A DNA stretch of 33,176 bases from a virus. The position numbers were made by a program, and so were the translations under genes. The stretch spans positions 1 to 33,176 of the IMG/VR virus record IMGVR_UViG_3300031227_000230. One strand, written 5' to 3'. This document shows, one piece after another, positions 28,456-33,176 of the stretch. Position 1 is the stretch's first letter; every line of letters begins with the position of its first letter. The notes beneath the pieces were generated by a model. That model was not told the DNA's origin and ran no database searches. It saw only the letters and a list, made by a program, of their open reading frames with translations.

Positions 28456-29898
28456 ATGCTACAAAGAATAGTAAGAAATTTTACGGCGGCTGTTAGAAAC
28501 GATACAATGGAGGGGCGTGATTATTTAGTCGTCCCGATGATTATGATTGTTGAAGGTGTTTTAAATGGCACTGCCGGACCTTTGTATTATCCAAAAGAGG
28601 AGTTGGCAAAGACGCCCGGCGTTTGGAATCATAAACCTGTAGTCGTCAACCACCCAGACGGGACGGCGTGCAGCCCTGAAGAAATAACAAATAGAAAAAT
28701 TGGTGTTATAATGAACACCAAATACGATGATGGAAAATTAAAGGCTGAGGCTTGGTTGGAAGAGAGTAGGATGGAAGCCGTTAATAATAAAGTATTGACA
28801 GCGGTGCTGGATGGCGAGATGTTAGAATTATCAACTGGGCTACTAACAGAAAATGAAGAGGTTACCGGTGATTTTGGTGGTGTCCCATATACAGCCATAG
28901 CACGTAATTATAAACCGGATCATCTTGCTGTACTGCCTTATGATAGAGGTGCTTGTTCAATAGATGACGGGGCAGGTTTTTTAAGGTTAAACAGAGAATC
29001 CAATTCATATACTGTTTCTTTAGCGGCATTATCAAAAGAAAAGAAAACTATTTTTAATGCATACAGAGATAAGTATTTAGTACAGCATGTCATACACTTA
29101 GTCAATAATGAATTAAGTTTTGATGATACAAGGCAGCTCCTATATTCAATGATAAGGGATCGATTGGGCAAAGATGTTGATTTTTGGATTGAAGATACAT
29201 TTGATGGATATTTTATCTATGAAGTGGGAGGTGTTTTTCATAAGCAGACATACACGGAAAAAGAAGGTAAGTTAGAATTAATAGGACTGCCGTTTGTGGT
29301 AGTTAAAAAAATCGATTATATTATTACAAATGAAAGGAACGAAGACATGAATAAGGAAAAACTTATTGCTTTACTCATAGCTAATAAGCAGACCACGTGG
29401 ACTGATGAAGATAAGGATACATTGACGGCAATGAATGAGGAAACTCTTGCTAAAATGGTTCCTGTCGAGAACAAGGTTATAGAGTCTGAAGCAAAACCAG
29501 AAGACGAAGTGGAAGCAAAACCAGAAGACGAAGTAAAAAACCAGGATGTAAAGCCCGTTACTGTGGCTGAGTATATCGCAAATGCCCCGTCCGAGATAGG
29601 TGGTATGTTGCAAAATGGATTGAATTCATTTAATGCTGAAAAGAAGCGTTTGGTCAATACCATTATGGCGTTCCCAAAAAATGCTTATACAGAAGTAGCG
29701 TTGAACGAAAAAGGTTTGGACGAATTGAAATGTTTGTCAAGTATGGTATCCCCACAAGTTGCTAATGCGAATTTAAATGTAGCAATGTATGATGGGCAGG
29801 GTGATAGTGTGACTGCAAATGCTATTGCTGCCGATGTATCTTTGCCGAAACCTAAGATGAACTTTTCAAATGAAAAGGACACCGCAGACGCAAAGTAA
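28456..29898 (+). CDS. Prohead protease (DUF2213-like) fused to scaffold
   Basis: 480 residues. Residues about 1-175 match DUF2213: RDYLVVPMIMIVEGVLNGTA, GVWNHKPVVVNHPDGT, KIGVIMNTKYDDGKLKAEAW, EMLELSTGLLTENEE, and PDHLAVLPYDRGACSIDDG. This domain is taken as a phage prohead protease. Residues 175-297 (AYRDKYLVQHVIHLVNNELS and following) are an extra domain not recognised. From residue 298 the sequence is acidic and helical like a scaffold, with KLIALLIANKQTTWTDEDKD, two copies of EAKPEDEV and a C-terminus of KDTADAK. It should direct capsid assembly and then cut scaffold and itself. AAAGGGAAG precedes the ATG. Confidence 0.85.
   Translation: MLQRIVRNFTAAVRNDTMEGRDYLVVPMIMIVEGVLNGTAGPLYYPKEELAKTPGVWNHKPVVVNHPDGTACSPEEITNRKIGVIMNTKYDDGKLKAEAWLEESRMEAVNNKVLTAVLDGEMLELSTGLLTENEEVTGDFGGVPYTAIARNYKPDHLAVLPYDRGACSIDDGAGFLRLNRESNSYTVSLAALSKEKKTIFNAYRDKYLVQHVIHLVNNELSFDDTRQLLYSMIRDRLGKDVDFWIEDTFDGYFIYEVGGVFHKQTYTEKEGKLELIGLPFVVVKKIDYIITNERNEDMNKEKLIALLIANKQTTWTDEDKDTLTAMNEETLAKMVPVENKVIESEAKPEDEVEAKPEDEVKNQDVKPVTVAEYIANAPSEIGGMLQNGLNSFNAEKKRLVNTIMAFPKNAYTEVALNEKGLDELKCLSSMVSPQVANANLNVAMYDGQGDSVTANAIAADVSLPKPKMNFSNEKDTADAK
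29347..29898 (+). other. Possible internal start giving a separate scaffold protein
   Basis: An in-frame ATG (codon 298 of the protease gene) has AAAGGAA about 8 nt upstream. Translation from it would give a 183-residue acidic protein beginning MNKEKLIALLIANK, exactly at the start of the scaffold-like part. Lambda uses this nested arrangement for its scaffold (Nu3 within C). Confidence 0.45.
29488..29535 (+). repeat. 24-bp tandem duplication in the scaffold region
   Basis: Two head-to-tail copies (29488-29511 and 29512-29535) differ only in the last base and encode EAKPEDEV twice. Confidence 0.9.
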
Positions 29899-29928
29899 AA
29901 AGTTGTTTTTGTTGATATAAAAATAGTC

Positions 29929-29967
29929 AAAAATAAAAATATAATTTTGAAAGGGAAAATAAAATGG
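29929..29967 (+). repeat. Duplicated leader, copy 1 (decoration-like gene)
   Basis: A 39-base stretch ending at ATGG of the decoration-like gene matches 30441-30479 at all but two positions. It contains ATATAATTTTGAAAGGGAA, so it carries the ribosome site and a possible -10. Confidence 0.85.
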
Positions 29968-30416
29968 CTACGACAAAAAGAAGGATTCATAATAAGGGCG
30001 AATATATGCAAGAAGAGGCCAATGCGGCTGAGGCTGGTATATATCCGGGAATGCTTGTTGTGTTGGGTTCCGCTGGCACTCTTACTATGCACGCTACTGA
30101 AGGTGGTAGGGGTGAAATTGCAATTGCTGCTGAAGATGCTCTTCAGGGCAATACAGTATCGACGGTGTACACTAACCTCTATCCGGTAACGTATCTGATA
30201 CCAAACCGAGGCACTATCCTGAACGTGCTTATTGAAGCGGGGCAGGACATTGCAATTGGTGATGCACTGATGTCCGCTGGGAATGGTACGTTTATGGAAG
30301 ATACAGATTTAGCGTCTGGTGAAACATTATCACAGGTTATGTTCTATGCAACAGAAGTGTGTGATTTGTCTGCCAGTGGTGCGGTCAATACTTTATGTGC
30401 TGCTCGTTGTGCGTAA
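29964..30416 (+). CDS. Probable capsid decoration/head protein
   Basis: 150 residues placed between protease/scaffold and major capsid, the usual place for a decoration protein. It is rich in Ala, Gly and Thr and beta-strand-like: AGIYPGMLVVLGSAGTLTMH, AIAAEDALQGNTVST, and LIEAGQDIAIGDALMSAGNG. The 'PG.lV.l...G.v..H' followed by 'A.Ed...G..i' and 'G..i..Gd.LmSaG.G' pattern is seen in phage head-stabilising proteins. AAAGGG lies 9-10 nt before the ATG in a leader shared with the capsid gene. Confidence 0.7.
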   Translation: MATTKRRIHNKGEYMQEEANAAEAGIYPGMLVVLGSAGTLTMHATEGGRGEIAIAAEDALQGNTVSTVYTNLYPVTYLIPNRGTILNVLIEAGQDIAIGDALMSAGNGTFMEDTDLASGETLSQVMFYATEVCDLSASGAVNTLCAARCA

Positions 30417-30440
30417 GAATTAGAAATTGTAAAGTACACA

Positions 30441-30479
30441 AAAAATAAAGATATAATTTTGAAAGGGAAAATAAGATGG
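30441..30479 (+). repeat. Duplicated leader, copy 2 (major capsid gene)
   Basis: This is the second copy of the 39-base leader at 29929-29967 and gives the major capsid gene the same ribosome site and AT-rich upstream region. Confidence 0.85.
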
Positions 30480-31546
30480 ACAAGATGATAACAAGCAACA
30501 AACAATTGCTTCAGACGCTAAACCCTTCTGTATTGCAGTTGGTGACAAATTCGAATTTTGATACCGGTGCATTGAGGCCGTTTGTTTATGATGGAAGAGC
30601 CCATGTAACCATCACTAATGCAGAGGGCAAGGATGAAACCTTCCCAGTACAAAACACGGCGGCAACGCTGCGTTTGGATGAATGGAAAGAAATTGACAGA
30701 GCACTCATCCGTGTTGCCCGCCCACGCTTGAAGCTCGTTGGCGATTTGCGTGGTGCCGGTTTGGTGCATACTGTCGCAAGTGGTATGGGCAAGACTGTTT
30801 TTGAATCTGAAAATTTAGGCGATGTTGGTGAAGCAAGTATCGGAATGGATGCTATAACCAAGAGCGAAAACGACCGCCCGAACTACGATTTGGTTGGCTT
30901 GCCCCTTCCAATCGTATTCAAAGACTTCCACTTTTCGGCAAGGCAGATAGCAACAAGTCGAAATGTTGGTGATTCGATTGATATTTCAACTGCCGAATCT
31001 GCTGGTCGTAAAGTTGCCGAGTATCTTGAGAAGATGGCTATTGGTACTGCCACCGATTATAAATATGCTGGTTATTCCGTACAAGGTTTAGTCAGTTATG
31101 ATAATCGTATTACCCGTACCATTACATCACCTGCTGCAAGTGGTTGGACTCCTGTTACTACTTACAACGAAGTTAATTCGATGATTCAGGATAGTATTGA
31201 TGCTTATTACTATGGCCCGTGGATGTTGTATTGTTCAACAGCGTGGTCTCAATATCTGAATCGTGACTACAGTTCTAACTATCCAAACAAAACTTTGGGT
31301 ATGCGTATCAAAGAAGCTGAAGGTGTTACTGATATGCGTATTTTGGATTACTTGGAAGATTATGATATGGTTTTGGTACAAATGACTTCTGATGTTGTTC
31401 GTCTGATTAATGGTATGGATATGACAACCGTTCAGTGGGATACGCAGGGTGGTTTGCAACAGAACTTCAAAGTGATGTCAATTATGGTTCCTCAGACAAG
31501 AGCAGACCAAAATGATAATACTGGTATCGTTCACGGTTCTGTTTAA
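30476..31546 (+). CDS. Major capsid protein (HK97-fold likely)
   Basis: 356 residues. It follows the protease/scaffold and decoration-like genes. The middle reads LVGLPLPIVFKDFHFSARQI, then DISTAESAGRKVAEYLEKMA, the 'P.....df..s.R.......lD......aa..va...e.....G' pattern of encapsulin/linocin-like and related HK97-fold shells. Later blocks (ILDYLEDYDMVLVQMTSDVV and RLINGMDMTTVQWDTQGG) resemble the P-domain and end of phage capsid proteins. No signal or membrane segment. The strong ribosome site suits the most abundant head protein. Confidence 0.85.
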   Translation: MDKMITSNKQLLQTLNPSVLQLVTNSNFDTGALRPFVYDGRAHVTITNAEGKDETFPVQNTAATLRLDEWKEIDRALIRVARPRLKLVGDLRGAGLVHTVASGMGKTVFESENLGDVGEASIGMDAITKSENDRPNYDLVGLPLPIVFKDFHFSARQIATSRNVGDSIDISTAESAGRKVAEYLEKMAIGTATDYKYAGYSVQGLVSYDNRITRTITSPAASGWTPVTTYNEVNSMIQDSIDAYYYGPWMLYCSTAWSQYLNRDYSSNYPNKTLGMRIKEAEGVTDMRILDYLEDYDMVLVQMTSDVVRLINGMDMTTVQWDTQGGLQQNFKVMSIMVPQTRADQNDNTGIVHGSV

Positions 31547-31596
31547 TTTAAAAGGCATTTAGTGTTTTATATTTAATTTTTGGAAAGGATTAAGTA

Positions 31597-32145
31597 ATGC
31601 GGTATTTTCAGGTAGTAGCTGGTATTCATAAAGATGGAGATGGTGTATATATAAAAGGCGACACGGTTCAATCAACACAAGATTTAACCAAGAAGTTCAG
31701 GAATAAGTTTTTTGAAATTCCTGTCCCTGTTGTAAAACCCAAAGCATCAGAGAAACAGAAGCCAAAATTACATAGCTCCCCGGTGGCGAAAAAAAAGGAG
31801 AAGGAGGTTGTTGATTTCCCTCCTTCTCCTGCTGTCGGAAAAGATGAGGCTGTTGTTGAAGAAATACTTGTGGTTGATGTTGATAAAGAAGAAGAGGTTG
31901 TCGAAGAAGAAGCCAATGATACTGAAAAGGCAAAAGTTGATTTCACTGCCTTTGGAAAAGAAATCACTAAAAAGTTTAGTGATGCTGTACCCCTTGAATG
32001 TCGTGTGTTTGTAAAAGATAGCAAAAGGGTTATTGTGGATGTAAACAATGGAGACATTTTGGCTTCTGATTTGAACACACACGATGAAGTCAAGACATTT
32101 CTTGTGGATATAACAGCGGTAGAAGATGATGCCGAACTGGAATGA
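31597..32145 (+). CDS. Head-region protein with acidic linker
   Basis: 182 residues. Residues 1-45 (MRYFQVVAGIHKDGDGVYIK and the FRNKFFEIP segment) look like a small beta domain common after capsid genes ('...gG.H......Y..Gd.v.s...L...f..KF'). Residues about 50-110 are a Lys/Pro then Glu/Val-rich linker. Residues 110-182 form a second small domain (CRVFVKDSKRVIVDVNNGDI). Function unknown. GGAAAGG precedes the ATG. It overlaps the following gene by 20 bases. Confidence 0.6.
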   Translation: MRYFQVVAGIHKDGDGVYIKGDTVQSTQDLTKKFRNKFFEIPVPVVKPKASEKQKPKLHSSPVAKKKEKEVVDFPPSPAVGKDEAVVEEILVVDVDKEEEVVEEEANDTEKAKVDFTAFGKEITKKFSDAVPLECRVFVKDSKRVIVDVNNGDILASDLNTHDEVKTFLVDITAVEDDAELE

Positions 32146-32761
32146 TTTACAACCTGATTGGCAAGGACAAGATGTTTTTATCATTGGTGGTGGCACATCG
32201 TTAGAGAATGATTTTGATTGGTCGCTGTTAAAAGGTAAAAACACTATTGGTTGTAATGCTGCTTTTTTCTTAGGCGTGTCACTATGCAATATTTGTATAT
32301 TTGGTGACGGCAAGTTTTTCAAAAAGTATCATGAAAACTTAGAAGTATATAGTGAAGAAGGTGGTGTGGTTGTTACTAATACTCCAAGTTTAAGAAAAAA
32401 CAAAGAGCCGTGGTTATGGTGGATACAAAGAAAAACATCTGGACTTCATAATGAGGCCCTTGGATGGAACACTAATACAGGTGCCTCCGCCATAAACCTT
32501 GCTCTTATATTAGGTGCCAAACGTATCATCCTTTTGGGCTTTGATATGAAGTTATCAGAAGACGGGAAAAACAATTGGCATGATAAAGGGTTGGATAGGC
32601 CGGACCAGAATGTTTGTAATAGAATGTGCCAAGAATTCAATAAAGTTAAAATGGATTGGCAAAAGAAATTTGTTGATAGGGAAATTATAAATGTTAATGA
32701 CAATTCTGCTTTGGATGTGTTTCCGAAAATGACAATGAAAGAGTTTTGGGGTAATAACTGA
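32126..32761 (+). CDS. Rossmann-like DUF115/MptE-type protein
   Basis: 211 residues. A glycine-rich start QDVFIIGGGTSLENDFDW, then KNTIGCNAAFFLGV, FGDGKFF, GASAINLALILGAKRIILLG and FDMKLSEDGKNNWHD. These blocks recall the DUF115/6-hydroxymethylpterin-kinase-like (MptE) or sugar-nucleotide-binding Rossmann proteins that many phages carry among head genes. Catalytic role there is unknown; capsid or glycan modification has been suggested in general terms only. ATG codons at 32126 and 32129; no strong ribosome site, so coupling to the upstream gene is likely. The stop overlaps the next start (TGATG). Confidence 0.65.
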   Translation: MMPNWNDLQPDWQGQDVFIIGGGTSLENDFDWSLLKGKNTIGCNAAFFLGVSLCNICIFGDGKFFKKYHENLEVYSEEGGVVVTNTPSLRKNKEPWLWWIQRKTSGLHNEALGWNTNTGASAINLALILGAKRIILLGFDMKLSEDGKNNWHDKGLDRPDQNVCNRMCQEFNKVKMDWQKKFVDREIINVNDNSALDVFPKMTMKEFWGNN

Positions 32762-33165
32762 TGGCAGTACGTACAACATCAACTTTGGTAGGTGGTATTA
32801 TAGAATTAGAAGATGATTTTGACATATCGCCTTTTATTGCTATTGCTAATGAATTAGTTACTGAGTGTTGTAGTGAAGATGATTATGATGCTACAAGGCT
32901 TGAAATGATAGAGCGTTATTTATCAGCCCATTTATATACAAATTATGATCCAAGAGCAAAATCGGAAAAGGCGGGTGATGTTTCTGTTAGTTATCAGAGT
33001 GCTGTAGATTTGGGATTTAATACGTCCCATTATGGGCAGCACGCTATGTTATTAGATACGGCTGGGGGTTTAGCAGCGTTAAATAAAAGAACACAAGATG
33101 GGAAAACTTCATCTGTTGCCGTCACTTGGATGGGTAAAACTGCTGATGAAGTTACTGATGAGTAA
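32761..33165 (+). CDS. Head-completion / head-tail connector protein (DUF4054-like)
   Basis: 134 residues. It reads ISPFIAIANELVTECC, then a YDATRLEMIERYLSAHLYTN segment, GDVSVSYQSAVDLGFNTSHY, and GQHAMLLDTAGGLAALN. The 'l...iE.yLaAH....', 'G.vs..y' and 'YGQ.A..lD..G.Laal' blocks are typical of small connector or adaptor proteins (gp6/gp15-like, DUF4054) that cap the portal. It is the last gene in the window, and tail genes should follow. Confidence 0.75.
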   Translation: MAVRTTSTLVGGIIELEDDFDISPFIAIANELVTECCSEDDYDATRLEMIERYLSAHLYTNYDPRAKSEKAGDVSVSYQSAVDLGFNTSHYGQHAMLLDTAGGLAALNKRTQDGKTSSVAVTWMGKTADEVTDE

Positions 33166-33176
33166 GAAAGGTTTTG

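Overview
The window is part of an AT-rich genome of a tailed double-stranded DNA bacteriophage (Caudoviricetes). It has terminase, portal, MuF-like, protease/scaffold and capsid genes on one strand and a complete phage-type replication set on the other. Genes are short and tightly packed with many ATGA stop-start overlaps, and Shine-Dalgarno sites of the AAGGAG type are common. Nothing fixes the host. TAG, TAA and TGA all end genes, so the standard bacterial code applies. A lipoprotein and a secreted protein suggest a bacterial host with an ordinary Sec system. Tail and endolysin genes are not in the window.

Layout. Two arms diverge from a promoter region at about 16751-17028. The left arm (minus strand, 16750 to 1) is the early/replication arm. 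Read in transcription order it holds several small unknown proteins with zinc-ribbon or ribbon-helix-helix features, a sigma-factor-like protein, a SNF2 helicase, a small RHH protein, a DnaG-type primase, a replication-initiator-like HTH protein preceded by a structured leader, a DnaB-like helicase, a small cysteine-motif protein, an HTH protein, an unknown protein, an Ala-repeat 'Imm5-like' protein, a Lys/Glu-rich DNA-binding candidate, a radical SAM protein, a DnaN-like sliding clamp, a uracil-DNA-glycosylase/3'-5' exonuclease fusion, a MazG-like protein, a family A DNA polymerase lacking exonuclease, a small membrane protein, a second SNF2-like helicase and a DNA methyltransferase cut by the window edge.

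The right arm (plus strand, 17029 to 33165) is the packaging/head arm: small terminase, a Gly/Lys-rich peptide, a tRNA-like RNA, large terminase, portal, MuF-like head protein, prohead protease with scaffold, a decoration-like protein, major capsid protein and head-completion proteins. The usual contiguous head order is interrupted by two accessory islands. The first (about 21493-24281) has a lipoprotein, a holin-like protein, a second tRNA-like RNA and a small gene with an in-frame TAG. The second (about 25278-28335) has a second Imm5-like paralogue, a secreted protein, an S-adenosylmethionine-decarboxylase fragment abutting a DUF3326-like fragment, and several unknown small genes.

How it works together. 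Initiator, primase, DnaB-like helicase, clamp and polymerase make a nearly self-sufficient replisome. Fusion of a family-4-type uracil glycosylase to the proofreading exonuclease, with a MazG-like NTP hydrolase gene wedged between it and the polymerase, suggests replication coupled to removal of uracil or other aberrant nucleotides. A four-copy promoter-like element (TTAACA/TTACCA, 18 bp, GATAAT, with a conserved AAAAACC just before the -10) lies in the direction of transcription on both arms. It could be a middle/late promoter class, possibly read with the phage sigma-like protein. The leader of the initiator gene can form two interlocking stems whose G-U pairs fit only the minus-strand transcript, which makes it the best candidate for an undescribed regulatory RNA.
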